This document shows positions 14,462 through 23,644 of a stretch of 64,000 bases of DNA, one piece after another; positions within the stretch are counted from its first letter, which is position 1; each line of letters begins with the position of its first letter. Origin of the DNA: QHVT01 sp036399015 (lineage in GTDB: Bacteria; Acidobacteriota; Thermoanaerobaculia; Gp7-AA8); assembly GCA_036399015.1 (NCBI GenBank), contig DASWNW010000080.1, positions 1 through 64,000 of the forward strand. The letters are read 5' to 3'. The notes under the pieces were generated by a model. That model did no database searches. It worked only from the letters and a program-made list of their open reading frames with translations, and had not been told where the DNA came from. A program made the translations under genes and the position numbers.

Positions 14462-16615
14462 ATGCGCCGCGCGCTGACCGTCCTGCTTCCGCTCGCCGTC
14501 GTGCTGGCGATCGTGCTGCTCCGCTCCGACGGCCCTCCGCCGAAGGGGACGGGCGCTCCGGAGAACGAGTTCTCCTCCGCGCGTGCGATGCAGGCGCTGC
14601 GGGGGCTGATCGTGGAGGGGGTGCCGCACCCGCTCGGCAGTGAGGCCAACGCGCGCGTCCGGGCACGCCTCGTGACGCGGTTCCGCGCGCTCGGCTACGA
14701 GACCACCGTGCAGCGCCGCTTCGCCTGCAATTCCGGCGCGGGCTGCGGCATGGTCGAGAACGTCTTCGCTCATCCGCCCGGCGCGGCAAAGGGTCCGATC
14801 GTCATGGTCGCCGCGCATTACGACTCGGTGGCGGCCGGGCCGGGCGCGTCGGACGACGGCCAGGGAACGGCCACGCTGCTCGAGGTTGCGCGCGCCGTGC
14901 GAAACGAGCGTTTCCGCAACCGGATCGCCTTCCTCGCCACCGACGGTGAAGAGGCGGGGCTCCTCGGCGCGGAGGCGTTCGTCGCCGATCCGGCGCTATC
15001 GGGCGAGGTCGCGGCGGCGATCAACGTCGACATGCGCGGGACGTACGGCGGGAGCAACATGTTCGAGACGAGCAGCGGCAACCGCTGGCTCGTCCGGCAC
15101 GTGGCGAACGCGCTGGAGCGGCCGCAGGCCAGCTCGCTCTTCTATTCGATCTACCAGCTCCTGCCGAACGATACGGACGCGACGGTGTTCAAGCGGGCGG
15201 AGATGGCGGCGGTGAACTTCGCGGCGCTGCAGGGGGTGAACTGGTACCACACCTCGCTCGACGACCTCGCGCACGCCAGTCCGAAGACGCTGCAGCACCA
15301 CGGCGACAACGCGCTGGCGACGCTGCGCGTGCTTGCGGACGCCGACCTCGACGCCCGCAGCGACACCGACGCCACCTATTTCGACGTGCTCACGCTCTTC
15401 CTGGTCTGGTGGCCGCAGGAGTGGACGCTCTGGATGGCCATCGTGAGCCTCCTGGCGCTGCTGGTCGCCGCCCGGAAGACCGACGCGCGCGCGATCACGT
15501 TCGGCGTGCTGGCGGCGTTCACGGGGCTGCTCATCGCGCTCGTCGGCGGCGCCGCGATGGCGCAGCTCGTCCGGATCAACAAGGGGGACCTGAACTTCAT
15601 CGCCCGCCCGCTCGCCACCGTGGCGGCGATGTGGCTGACCGGCTTTGCCGCGGCGATCTTCGGAGCCGCGATCTTCAACCGGCGCAACGATCCGCGGGCG
15701 CTGCTATACGGGATCGCGATCGTCTGGCACGCCATCGGGGTCGCGCTGACGATCGTCCTGCCGGGAGCCGCGTACATGTTCATCGTGCCGGCGATGACGA
15801 TCGCGATCCTGGCCTGGACGCACCTGTCGGAGACGGCCATCGCCACGATCGCCGCCACCGTCGCGGCAATCCTCTTCTTCCCGCTCGGCGTGATGGCCTA
15901 CGAGGCGCTCGGATTACGGCTGGTGACGGTCGTCGCGGTGGTCATCGGCGCCTTCGCCACGCTCCCCTCGCCGCTCTTCGCGCGGCTGAAATACGGCCTC
16001 GCGACCGCGGTGCTGGCGATCGTCTGCGGGCTCGTGGCGGCCGCGCAGCCGGCGTACACGAAGGAGAAGCCGCGCTTCATGCCGCTCACGTACGTCGACG
16101 ATGCGCGGGCGAAAGAGCCGCTGTGGAGCACCTGGACGCTCACCGATCCGCTACGCGACGTCGCGAAGTTCGCCCCGGCGGACGCGGCGCTCGCCCCCTG
16201 GAACCGGGGGACGATGTACACCGCTCCGGCGCCGCGCATGGAGCTGCCGCGGGTGGTGATGACGGCGGAGCGGCGGGGCAACATCGTCACGTTCCGGGTG
16301 CGGTCGCCGCGCGGTGCGGACCGGCTGGTGCTGCTCGTGCGCGGCGCCACGGTGCGTCGCGTCAACGGCCTCGTGCCTCCCCCCGGACGGCACCGGTTCC
16401 GGGACATGCGCGGCTGGGCGATCGCGACCGCGGCCGGCGTCGACGAGATGGTCGTGGAGGTCGCGGCGTCGAGAAAGGTCGACGCGGCGGCGAGCGACAT
16501 CTCGTTCGCCTTCCCTCCCGCCGGCGCGCCGCTGCTGAAGGCGCGCGACGCCTCGCTCGGCGTGCCGATCCAGGACGGCGACACGACCGTCACGCGCGTC
16601 TGGGGCAAGTGGTAG
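14462..16615 (+). CDS. M28-family zinc aminopeptidase with C-terminal multi-helix membrane domain
   Basis: 717 residues. An N-terminal membrane anchor (about 4-20) is followed by the M28 domain, with zinc ligands and catalytic residues His119 and Asp121 in HYDS, Asp131 in GASDDGQG, Glu163/164 in DGEEAGLLG, Asp190 in NVDMRG and a distal His in WYHTSLDD. From about 315 to 540 there are eight to nine hydrophobic helices, then a soluble C-terminal part of about 170 residues. The layout matches the Fxna/ERMP1-like M28 group found in bacteria. It presumably trims peptides at the outer face of the cytoplasmic membrane. A bidirectional terminator follows. Confidence 0.85.
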   Translation: MRRALTVLLPLAVVLAIVLLRSDGPPPKGTGAPENEFSSARAMQALRGLIVEGVPHPLGSEANARVRARLVTRFRALGYETTVQRRFACNSGAGCGMVENVFAHPPGAAKGPIVMVAAHYDSVAAGPGASDDGQGTATLLEVARAVRNERFRNRIAFLATDGEEAGLLGAEAFVADPALSGEVAAAINVDMRGTYGGSNMFETSSGNRWLVRHVANALERPQASSLFYSIYQLLPNDTDATVFKRAEMAAVNFAALQGVNWYHTSLDDLAHASPKTLQHHGDNALATLRVLADADLDARSDTDATYFDVLTLFLVWWPQEWTLWMAIVSLLALLVAARKTDARAITFGVLAAFTGLLIALVGGAAMAQLVRINKGDLNFIARPLATVAAMWLTGFAAAIFGAAIFNRRNDPRALLYGIAIVWHAIGVALTIVLPGAAYMFIVPAMTIAILAWTHLSETAIATIAATVAAILFFPLGVMAYEALGLRLVTVVAVVIGAFATLPSPLFARLKYGLATAVLAIVCGLVAAAQPAYTKEKPRFMPLTYVDDARAKEPLWSTWTLTDPLRDVAKFAPADAALAPWNRGTMYTAPAPRMELPRVVMTAERRGNIVTFRVRSPRGADRLVLLVRGATVRRVNGLVPPPGRHRFRDMRGWAIATAAGVDEMVVEVAASRKVDAAASDISFAFPPAGAPLLKARDASLGVPIQDGDTTVTRVWGKW

Positions 16616-16622
16616 AAACAAA

Positions 16623-16646
16623 AACGCCCGCGTTGCCGCGGGCGTT
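16623..16646. terminator. Bidirectional intrinsic terminator
   Basis: A perfect 10 bp stem, AACGCCCGCG / CGCGGGCGTT, has a TTGC loop. TTTCTT follows on the plus strand, and a T-rich TTTTGTTTC follows on the minus strand. It separates the convergent M28 and rplQ genes and ends the ribosomal array. Confidence 0.9.
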
Positions 16647-16660
16647 TCTTGGAGTCTTGT

Positions 16661-17209
16661 TTACTCTTCCTTCTTCTTGCGCGTGCGCTTCGGCTTGTCG
16701 TCGCCGGCGTCGCCCGCGTCGGCCTTCGGCGCGGCCTTGCGTCCGCGCTTCGGCGTGTCGTCGGCAGCCGGCTCCGCGGCGGGAGCGGCAGCCTTCTTCT
16801 TGCTGCCACCCTTCGCGGGCGCGGCCGGAGCGGCGGTCGCCGACTCTTCGGCGGTGCGCTCGACCAGCTCGAGAATCGCCATCTCCGCGGCGTCGCCGCG
16901 GCGCGCACCGAGCTTCATGATGCGCGTGTAGCCGCCGGGACGGGTGGAGAAGCGCGGCCCGAGGGTGTCGAAGAGCTTGGCTACCAGCGCGTCGTCCGGC
17001 ACCTGCTTCGCGGCCTGACGGCGGGCGTGCACGCTGTCGTTCTTCGCCAGCGTGATCAGCTTCTCGGCGAGGGGGCGAAGCTCCTTCGCTTTCGGCAGGG
17101 TCGTGATGATGCGCTCGCTCTCGATGAGCGACGCGAGCTGGTTGCGGAACATCGCGTTGCGATGGCTCGACGTCCGTCCCAGCTTGCGGTTTGCCATTCC
17201 ATGTCTCAT
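16661..17209 (-). CDS. rplQ: 50S ribosomal protein L17
   Basis: 182 residues. The conserved L17 core (RKLGRTSSHRNAMFRNQ through GGYTRIMKLGARRGD) ends near residue 115. It is followed by an Ala/Lys/Pro-rich low-complexity tail of about 60 residues ending KPKRTRKKKEE, which is absent from short L17 proteins and probably disordered and RNA-binding. Last gene of the alpha cluster, directly upstream of the terminator. Confidence 0.97.
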   Translation of the reverse strand: MRHGMANRKLGRTSSHRNAMFRNQLASLIESERIITTLPKAKELRPLAEKLITLAKNDSVHARRQAAKQVPDDALVAKLFDTLGPRFSTRPGGYTRIMKLGARRGDAAEMAILELVERTAEESATAAPAAPAKGGSKKKAAAPAAEPAADDTPKRGRKAAPKADAGDAGDDKPKRTRKKKEE

Positions 17210-17226
17210 GAGCTCACCCCTTTCAA

Positions 17227-18216
17227 CTACTCGCGCATGTCGGCGCGCGCGCCGGCACCCATGCGGGTCATGCCGAACTGCAGGCCGAGGCTCTGGAGGA
17301 CGTCTTTGATCTCGTCGAGCGACTTACGGCCGAAGTTCTTGGTCGACAGCATTTCGCGCTCGGTGCGCTGCACGAGGTCGCCGAGGGTGCGGATGTTGGC
17401 GTTCTTGAGGCAGTTCGCGGAGCGGACCGACAGGTCGAGCTCCTCGATCGGCTTGGCGAGCATCTCGGCCATGCGCGGATCGACCTCGGGGGCGGCCGCT
17501 TCCTCGCGCTCCTCGATGCGGGTCTCGAACGCGCTGAAGATGCGAAGGTGGTCGGCGAGCAGCTCGGACGCGAGGCTGATGGCCTCCTGCGGCGAGACGG
17601 CACCGTTGGTCCACACCTCGAGGATCAGCTTGTCGTAGTCGGTCATCTGGCCGACGCGCGCGCCTTCCACGTGATAGTTCACGCGGCGGACCGGCGAGTG
17701 GATCGAGTCGACCGGGATGTAGCCGAGCGGCAGATCGGTGTCGGCGTTCCGGTCGGCGACGACGTAGCCGCGGCCCTTCTTGAGACGGGCCTCCAGCTTC
17801 AGCGAGCCTTCCTTGGAAAGGGTGGCGATGTGCGCGGTCGGGTCGAGGATCTCGATGTCCGGATCGGACTCGAAATCGGAGGCGGTGACGACGCCCGGGC
17901 CCTTCTTCTCGAGGTAGAGGGTCTTGGGGCCGGAGCCGTGGAGCTTGAACGGGACCTGCTTGAGGTTGAGGACGACGTCGGTCATGTCCTCGACGACACC
18001 CTGCAGCGACGAGAACTCGTGCAGAACGCCCTCGACGCGGACGGCGGTGATGGCCGCCCCCTCGATCGAGGAGAGCAGGACGCGCCGCAGCGCATTACCG
18101 ATCGTCGTACCGAAGCCGCGCTCGAAGGGCTGGGCGACGAAACGCCCGTAGTTCGGGGTGAGGGTTTCGGGATCGTAATCGAGCTTCTTGGGTTTCTGGA
18201 AATCTGACCACATCAT
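17227..18216 (-). CDS. rpoA: RNA polymerase alpha subunit
   Basis: 329 residues, the usual length. The N-terminal assembly domain carries GFGTTIGNALRRVLLSS, and the C-terminal domain carries LSVRSANCLKNANIRTLGDLV and GRKSLDEIKDVL, the helix-hairpin-helix region that contacts UP elements and activators. The linker is acidic (EEREEAAAPEVD). Seventy-three bases separate it from rpsD. Confidence 0.98.
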   Translation of the reverse strand: MMWSDFQKPKKLDYDPETLTPNYGRFVAQPFERGFGTTIGNALRRVLLSSIEGAAITAVRVEGVLHEFSSLQGVVEDMTDVVLNLKQVPFKLHGSGPKTLYLEKKGPGVVTASDFESDPDIEILDPTAHIATLSKEGSLKLEARLKKGRGYVVADRNADTDLPLGYIPVDSIHSPVRRVNYHVEGARVGQMTDYDKLILEVWTNGAVSPQEAISLASELLADHLRIFSAFETRIEEREEAAAPEVDPRMAEMLAKPIEELDLSVRSANCLKNANIRTLGDLVQRTEREMLSTKNFGRKSLDEIKDVLQSLGLQFGMTRMGAGARADMRE

Positions 18217-18289
18217 GTGAGCGGCCTCCTCGCGTCAAAGAGGGAGAGCAGGCAGGCGGGATCGGGCGCCTGCCCTCCATCCAAAAGAT

Positions 18290-18916
18290 TTACTTCGAGT
18301 AGAGTTCGACGATGAGCTGTTCCTGGATCGGGAGGCGGATGTCTTCGCGCTTCGGAAGATCCGTCACCGTGCCGCGGAACTGGTCCGGCTCGAGCTGGAG
18401 CCACTGCGGAACGCCGCGGCCCGCGGCCGTTTCGACGGCCTGGCGGATCTGCTCGTTCTTGCGGCTCTTCTCGCGAACCTGAATGACATCGCCTTTGCGG
18501 AGCTGGTACGAGGGGATGTTGATCTTTTTGCCGTTCACTTCGACGTGGCCGTGGCGAACGAGCTGGCGCGCCTGGGGGCGCGAAGCGGCAAAGCCGAGGG
18601 AGTAGACCACGTTGTCGAGCCGGAGCTCGAGCTGGCGGAGAAGGTTCTCACCGGTGACGCCGGTCTTGCTGGCGGCGCGCTGGAAGTAGAGCCGGAACTG
18701 GCTCTCCAGCAGGCCGTAAATGCGCTTGACCTTCTGCTTCTCGCGAAGCTGGAGGCCGTACCCGAGGACCTTGGAGCGGCGGCGGCCATGCTGGCCGGGC
18801 GCGTAGTTGCGGCGCTCGATGGAGCACTTGTCCTTGAAACAGCGGTCGCCTTTGAGAAAGAGCTTCATTCCCTCGCGCCGGCAGAGCCGGCAGACGGGGT
18901 CGGTGTAACGAGCCAC
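18290..18916 (-). CDS. rpsD: 30S ribosomal protein S4
   Basis: 208 residues. The zinc-ribbon form: Cys9, Cys12, Cys26 and Cys31 are in the N-terminal segment, followed by the S4 RNA-binding domain (LRLDNVVYSLGFAASRPQARQLVRHGHV). Often an autogenous regulator. The 127-base gap upstream of it contains stem-loops that could be its target. Confidence 0.98.
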   Translation of the reverse strand: MARYTDPVCRLCRREGMKLFLKGDRCFKDKCSIERRNYAPGQHGRRRSKVLGYGLQLREKQKVKRIYGLLESQFRLYFQRAASKTGVTGENLLRQLELRLDNVVYSLGFAASRPQARQLVRHGHVEVNGKKINIPSYQLRKGDVIQVREKSRKNEQIRQAVETAAGRGVPQWLQLEPDQFRGTVTDLPKREDIRLPIQEQLIVELYSK

Positions 18917-19043
18917 TAAGACCTCCTGATGTTCGCACCCGCGCCACCATGGCGCGTTGCGTGTACGGCGGCTGCTGCTCGCCGTACTCCGTGCTGCGGC
19001 CGGCGCGACTCGCGCCGGCGAAACTGAGCGAATGTGAGAACGG
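18917..19043 (-). promoter_or_regulatory. rpsK-rpsD intergenic region with three stem-loops
   Basis: The gap holds GCGCC-accat-GGCGC, a perfect 8 bp stem GTACGGCG/CGCCGTAC with a 9-base loop, and a perfect 8 bp stem CCGGCGCG/CGCGCCGG with a 3-base loop. None has a T tract. A structured leader for rpsD, possibly recognised by S4, is inference. Confidence 0.4.
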
Positions 19044-19457
19044 TCAGACGCGGCGGCGCTTCGGGGGCCGGCAGCCGTTGTGCGGGATCGGGGTGACGTC
19101 CTTGATCGACTTGATGTCGAGGCCGCTCGCCGCGAGCGCGCGGATGGCCGACTCGCGGCCGGCGCCCGGGCCCTTGACCTTCACGTCGACCGAGCGGATG
19201 CCATGCTCCTGCGCGAGCTGGGCCGCGTTCTGGGCGGCAACCTGCGCGGCGAACGGGGTGCCCTTGCGGGAGCCCTTGAAGCCGATGCGGCCGGCGCTCG
19301 ACCACGACAGGATGTTGCCGGTCGGATCGGTGATCGCCACGATGGTGTTGTTGAACGTCGCCGCGATCGACGCGACGCCGTGCGGAACGTTCTTCCGCTC
19401 CTTACGCTTGGTGCCGGCGCGACGAGCGCCCGCCTTCGGTCCACGTGCAGTTGCCAT
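19044..19457 (-). CDS. rpsK: 30S ribosomal protein S11
   Basis: 137 residues with the S11 signatures VASIAATFNNTIVAITDPTGN and VKVKGPGAGRESAIRAL and the C-terminal TPIPHNGCRPPKRRRV. The N-terminal extension is Arg/Lys-rich. Separated from rpsM by a 79-base interval that contains an imperfect hairpin repeat. Confidence 0.98.
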   Translation of the reverse strand: MATARGPKAGARRAGTKRKERKNVPHGVASIAATFNNTIVAITDPTGNILSWSSAGRIGFKGSRKGTPFAAQVAAQNAAQLAQEHGIRSVDVKVKGPGAGRESAIRALAASGLDIKSIKDVTPIPHNGCRPPKRRRV

Positions 19458-19465
19458 TGATTCGT

Positions 19466-19536
19466 TCCTCGTTGCCGGTTGCCGGTCGCCAGTCGCCGCC
19501 GTGCTTTGCGGGCAACGGGCAACTGGTCACTAGCAA
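19466..19536. repeat. GTTGC...GCAAC hairpin repeat between rpsM and rpsK
   Basis: Repeated GTTGCCG/GTCGCC units on the left face GGGCAAC/ACTAGCAAC units on the right around a GTGCTTTGCG loop. Similar elements occupy the gaps near 27440 and 32300. Confidence 0.6.
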
Positions 19537-19920
19537 CTATTTCTTCGTAGCTTTCTTCTTGCCGGCGACCGCACCCTTGCGCGGTCCCTTGCGCGTGCGC
19601 GCGTTGGTGTGGGTGCGCTGGCCGCGGACCGGGAGGCCGCGACGGTGGCGCATGCCACGGTAGCAGTTGATCTCCATCAGCCGCTTGATGTCGAGACCGA
19701 CGTCCTTGCGCAGATCGCCCTCGACCTTACCTTCGTCGGTGATGATCTGGCGGATCTTGCGCACATCGTCTTCGCTGAGATCCTTGACGCGAATGTTCCT
19801 GTCGACGCCAGCCTGCTCGAGGATGTTGCTCGAACGGGTACGTCCAATGCCGAAGATGTACGTCAGGCCGACTTCGACCCGCTTGTTCAGTGGAAGATCC
19901 ACACCCGCGATACGTGCCAT
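19537..19920 (-). CDS. rpsM: 30S ribosomal protein S13
   Basis: 127 residues. MARIAGVDLPLNKRVEVGLTYIFGIG, the helix-two-turn-helix part and the basic tail RGQRTHTNARTRKGPRK identify S13. The extra C-terminal KKKATKK is species-specific. Eighteen bases separate it from rpmJ. Confidence 0.98.
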   Translation of the reverse strand: MARIAGVDLPLNKRVEVGLTYIFGIGRTRSSNILEQAGVDRNIRVKDLSEDDVRKIRQIITDEGKVEGDLRKDVGLDIKRLMEINCYRGMRHRRGLPVRGQRTHTNARTRKGPRKGAVAGKKKATKK

Positions 19921-19937
19921 TTGACCTTAGCTCCTGA

Positions 19938-20051
19938 TTAGCCCTGACGCTGCTTGTGCTTCGGATTCTCACAGATGATCCGAATCACGCCCTGACGCCG
20001 GACGACCTTGCATTTCGTGCAGATACGCTTGACTGAAGAACGGACTTTCAT
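19938..20051 (-). CDS. rpmJ: 50S ribosomal protein L36
   Basis: 37 residues beginning MKVRSSVKRICTKC. Zinc ligands Cys11, Cys14 and Cys27 and His32 are all present, so this is the zinc-binding form. The start follows the family's invariant MKV. It sits between infA and rpsM as in most bacteria. Confidence 0.96.
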   Translation of the reverse strand: MKVRSSVKRICTKCKVVRRQGVIRIICENPKHKQRQG

Positions 20052-20063
20052 TTTCTTAGAACC

Positions 20064-20282
20064 CTACTTGTACCGATAGGTAATGCGCCCGCGCGTCAGA
20101 TCGTACGGCGAGAGCTCGACCAGCACCTTGTCGCCGGGCAGAATGCGGATGAAGTGCTTTCTCATCTTGCCGGAGATGTGAGCCAGCACCTTGTGCTTGT
20201 TCTCCAGCTCGACCTGGAACATCGCGTTCGGCAACGTCTCCAGGACCGTTCCTGTCACCTCAATCGCTTCTTCCTTCGACAT
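20064..20282 (-). CDS. infA: Translation initiation factor IF-1
   Basis: 72 residues, the standard length, with the OB-fold sequence VTGTVLETLPNAMFQVELEN and GKMRKHFIRILPGDKVLVELSPYDLTRGRI. Twelve bases separate it from rpmJ. Confidence 0.98.
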   Translation of the reverse strand: MSKEEAIEVTGTVLETLPNAMFQVELENKHKVLAHISGKMRKHFIRILPGDKVLVELSPYDLTRGRITYRYK

Positions 20283-20299
20283 ACCTTCCTTTTCGTTCC

Positions 20300-21112
20300 T
20301 TACTTACCCAGGACCCACGGTCCGTTGGCGGTGACGGCCACCGAATTCTCGAAATGCGCCGCCAATCCCCCGTCGACGGTCCGCGCCGTCCAACCGTCGG
20401 CGTCGGTCCGCACGTCCTGGATCACGCCGTTCGCCCCCGCCCGCTCGATGCGCGACTTCAGCTTCGGCCCGATCTCGCACAGCATCGGCTCGATCGCCAG
20501 GACCATCCCTTCACGCAGCTCCAGACCGCGGCCTCGGCGGCCGTAGTTGTAGACCTGCGGCTCCTCGTGCATCCTCCGGCCGATCCCGTGACCGACGAAG
20601 GTGCGGATGACGTGGAACCCGCGCGACTCGGCGTGCTCCTGCACGGCCGCGCCGATGTCTCCCAGGTGGCGCCCCGGCCGCATCTCCTCGATGGCGAGCT
20701 CCAGGCACTCCCGGGTGGTGTCCATCAGCTCCGTGGCACGAGGGGAGACCTTGCCGACCGGCACGGTGATCGCCGCGTCGCCGACGAAGCCTTCGAAGAT
20801 CGCGCCGAAATCGAGGCCGATCATGTCGCCTTCCGCCAGCTTGGCGCGGTTCGGGATGCCGTGCACGATCACGTCGTTGACCGACGAGCAGACCACCGCC
20901 GGGTAGGGCGGCAGGCCGTTCGGAGCGTAGCCTTTGAAGGGCGACTTCGCGCCGCGCTTCGCCAGCTCCTCCTCGGCCATCGCGTTCATCTGAGCGGTGG
21001 TCGCGCCAGGCTTGACCATCGCTCTCATGAGCTCGAGGATCTCCACGACGATCCGGTTGACCCGGTCCATCGTCGCGATCTCGTCGCGATTCTTCAGTGT
21101 CGGCCCCTTCAT
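20300..21112 (-). CDS. map: Type I methionine aminopeptidase
   Basis: 270 residues. Metal ligands are visible in GLDFG (Asp), GDAAIT (Asp), GHGIGRRMHEEP (His) and MVLAIEP (Glu). It removes the initiator Met from new proteins. The ATG at 21112 is preferred because MKGPTLKNRDEI matches family starts. A TTG at 21124 sits too close to the GAGGAG site but cannot be excluded. Follows adk, as in many spc operons. Confidence 0.96.
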   Translation of the reverse strand: MKGPTLKNRDEIATMDRVNRIVVEILELMRAMVKPGATTAQMNAMAEEELAKRGAKSPFKGYAPNGLPPYPAVVCSSVNDVIVHGIPNRAKLAEGDMIGLDFGAIFEGFVGDAAITVPVGKVSPRATELMDTTRECLELAIEEMRPGRHLGDIGAAVQEHAESRGFHVIRTFVGHGIGRRMHEEPQVYNYGRRGRGLELREGMVLAIEPMLCEIGPKLKSRIERAGANGVIQDVRTDADGWTARTVDGGLAAHFENSVAVTANGPWVLGK

Positions 21113-21133
21113 GCGATCGAGCAAACTCTCCTC

Positions 21134-21772
21134 TTACGCCAGGGACTTCTCAATCCGTTCAAAGACCTCGTCGACAGGACCGATCCCGTCGACCTCGCGA
21201 AGAATGTTCTTCGACTTGTAGTACGCCGCCACCGGCATCGTCTGCCGGTGGAATGATTCCAAACGCTTACGCACGGCCTCCTCGGTATCGTCGGCACGTG
21301 CGATGACCGCTCCTTTGCACCGATCGCAGACGCTGTCGGTCGCCGGAGGGTTGTTCTCGAGATGGTAGATCGCCCCGCACTGCGCACACGTCCGTCGCAG
21401 CGTGATGCGGCGAACGATGGCGTCGTCAGGGACGAGCAGTTGAAGAACCCGGAGCGGATCTGTGCCATTCCCGACAATATTGTCGAGCTTCTCGGCCTGC
21501 ACGATCGTCCGGGGGAACCCGTCGAGGATGAAGCCGTTTTCCGCGTCCGGCTTGGCCAGCCGCTCGTTGATGATCCCGATCATCAGGTCGTCCGAGACCA
21601 GCCCGCCGGAGGCCATGATCGGCGCCGCCTGCCGGCCGAGCTCGGTCCCGTCCGTCACCGCCTCACGGAGCATGTCGCCCGTGGAGATGTGGGGGATGGC
21701 GAAGCGGCTCGCGAGCCGCTTCGCCTGGGTGCCCTTGCCGCTTCCGGGCGGCCCGATGAAGATGATCTTCAA
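21134..21772 (-). CDS. adk: Adenylate kinase, zinc-LID type
   Basis: 212 residues. P-loop GPPGSGKGTQ is at the N terminus, the AMP-binding segment DGFPRT follows, and the LID carries four cysteines in CAQCGAIYH...CDRCKG, the structural zinc site seen in Gram-positive and many other bacterial long-form enzymes. Interconverts AMP, ADP and ATP. Four bases separate its start from the secY stop. Confidence 0.97.
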   Translation of the reverse strand: MKIIFIGPPGSGKGTQAKRLASRFAIPHISTGDMLREAVTDGTELGRQAAPIMASGGLVSDDLMIGIINERLAKPDAENGFILDGFPRTIVQAEKLDNIVGNGTDPLRVLQLLVPDDAIVRRITLRRTCAQCGAIYHLENNPPATDSVCDRCKGAVIARADDTEEAVRKRLESFHRQTMPVAAYYKSKNILREVDGIGPVDEVFERIEKSLA

Positions 21773-21776
21773 GCGA

Positions 21777-23189
21777 TCAGCCCCGCCGCCCGCGGATGCG
21801 GCCCTTCTTCATGAAGCCGTCGTAATGGCGCATGACCAGCTGGGACTCGATCTGCTGCATCGTGTCCATGGCCACGCCGACGACGATCAGGAGCGAGGTG
21901 CCGCCGAAGTAGAAGTTGAAGCCCATGCCTTCCGTGAACCAGAGCGGAAGGGCCCGGTCGAGTGCCGCGCCGACGCCGAACGGCAACTGCGCGACGTGCA
22001 CGCCGGAGATCAGGAACTCGGGGATGATGCAGACCAGCGCCAGGTACAGCGCACCGACGAAGGTGATGCGCGTCAGCACGCGGTCGATGTAGTCGGACGT
22101 CCTCTTGCCCGGGCGGATGCCGGGGATGAAGCCGCCGTACTTGCGCATGTTGTCGGCCGTGTCGACCGGGTTGAAGACGATCGAGGTGTAGAAGTAGGCG
22201 AAGAAGACGATGCCCGCCACCTGCAGGAGGTAGTAGAGCGGCTCGCCCATCTGGAGCTGGTTGCCGATCGAGGTCGCCCACGGCTGCTTGATCATCTGCG
22301 CGATCGTCTGGGGGATGACCAGGATCGACGAGGCGAAGATGACCGGGATGACGCCGGCGGTGTTGACGCGCAGCGGCAGGTAGGTGTTCGAGCCGCCGTA
22401 GACCTTGCGGCCGACGACGCGCTTGGCGTACTGCACCGGGATGCGGCGCTGCGCCCGCTCCATGAAGACGACGAACGCCGTCACCGCGACCATGAACACC
22501 AGCAGGAAGAGGATCCCGAAGATGCCGCGCTCACCGGTGCGGATGTCGCCGATGGTCTCGATGACCGCCGACGGGAGGCCGACCACGATGCCGGCGAAGA
22601 TGATCAGGGAGATGCCGTTGCCGATGCCGCGCTCGGAGATCTGCTCGCCGAGCCACATGATGAATGCGGTGCCGGTGGTGAGCGTGAGCACGGTCATGAT
22701 CGGGAAGCCGAGGCCCCACAGCGAGTCCTGCACGTGCGGCGGGACGAGCGGCGCGCCGCCCGGGGCGGCCTGGGCCTTGAGCCAGAACGCCACGCCGAGC
22801 GACTGGACGATCGAGAGGACGATCGTGCCGTAGCGGGTGTACTGGTTGATCTTGCGGCGCCCCATCTCGCCTTCCTTCGAGAGCTTCTCGAGGTAGGGCC
22901 AGACGACGGTGAGGAGCTGCAGGATGATCGACGCCGAGATGTACGGCATGATGCCGAGGGCGAAGACCGAGAGGCGGCGCAGCGCGCCGCCGGAGAAGAG
23001 GTCCAGGAAGCCGAACACGCCGCCGCTCATCGCTTTGAAGAACTCGGAAAGCGCGACCGGATCGACGCCCGGCGTCGGAATGTGCGAGCCGAGGCGATAC
23101 ACCGCAAGCAGTGCGAACGTGAAGAGCACGCGGCGGCGCAGGTCCTCGATCGACCAGATGTTGCGGACGGTATCGACGACGTTCGGCAC
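21777..23189 (-). CDS. secY: Protein translocase subunit SecY
   Basis: 470 residues with ten predicted helices. Family landmarks are GVDP, the plug-region GGALRRLSVFALGIMPYISASI, QLLTVVWP, the basic cytoplasmic loop VQYAKRVVGRKVYGGSNTYLPLRVN and GFIPGIRPGKRT. Central pore of the Sec translocon in the cytoplasmic membrane. One base from rplO. Confidence 0.98.
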   Translation of the reverse strand: MPNVVDTVRNIWSIEDLRRRVLFTFALLAVYRLGSHIPTPGVDPVALSEFFKAMSGGVFGFLDLFSGGALRRLSVFALGIMPYISASIILQLLTVVWPYLEKLSKEGEMGRRKINQYTRYGTIVLSIVQSLGVAFWLKAQAAPGGAPLVPPHVQDSLWGLGFPIMTVLTLTTGTAFIMWLGEQISERGIGNGISLIIFAGIVVGLPSAVIETIGDIRTGERGIFGILFLLVFMVAVTAFVVFMERAQRRIPVQYAKRVVGRKVYGGSNTYLPLRVNTAGVIPVIFASSILVIPQTIAQMIKQPWATSIGNQLQMGEPLYYLLQVAGIVFFAYFYTSIVFNPVDTADNMRKYGGFIPGIRPGKRTSDYIDRVLTRITFVGALYLALVCIIPEFLISGVHVAQLPFGVGAALDRALPLWFTEGMGFNFYFGGTSLLIVVGVAMDTMQQIESQLVMRHYDGFMKKGRIRGRRG

Positions 23190-23190
23190 G

Positions 23191-23634
23191 TTACTGAATC
23201 TCCTGGCAGGTGCCGCCGGCCTTCTCGATGATCTCCCGGGCCGACTTCGAGAACTTCGTGGCCGAGACGGTGAGCTTCTTGGAGAGCTCGCCGTCGCCGA
23301 GAACCTTCACGCCGTCGTGCTGACCCTTGACCAGGCCGGCCTGGCGGAGCGTCGTCTCGTCGATCGTGGCGCCGCTGTCGAAGCGCTCGAGATCGGAGAC
23401 GTTCACCACCGCGTAGTCCTTCTTGAAGATGTTGGTGAAGCCGCGCTTCGGGATGCGGCGATGCAGCGGCATCTGGCCGCCCTCGAAGCCGCGCTTGCCG
23501 CTGTAGCCGGAGCGGGACTTCTGCCCCTTCTCACCGCGGCTGGCCGTCTTGCCGTGACCCGAGCCGGGACCGCGGCCGACGCGCTTCTTGGCGTGACGCG
23601 CGCCCTTCTTCGGTTTCAGATTGTTGAGTTCCAT
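23191..23634 (-). CDS. rplO: 50S ribosomal protein L15
   Basis: 147 residues. MELNNLKPKKGARHAKKRVGRG followed by the glycine-rich SGHGKTASRGEKGQKSRSG and the C-terminal domain with DGVKVLGDGELSKKLTV identify L15. Confidence 0.98.
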   Translation of the reverse strand: MELNNLKPKKGARHAKKRVGRGPGSGHGKTASRGEKGQKSRSGYSGKRGFEGGQMPLHRRIPKRGFTNIFKKDYAVVNVSDLERFDSGATIDETTLRQAGLVKGQHDGVKVLGDGELSKKLTVSATKFSKSAREIIEKAGGTCQEIQ

Positions 23635-23644
23635 TGTTCGACTC

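Noticed and set aside
21462..23231. 589-residue plus frame opposite adk and secY
   Set aside because: Antisense of two essential genes, very high Arg/Asp/His content and no recognisable domain.
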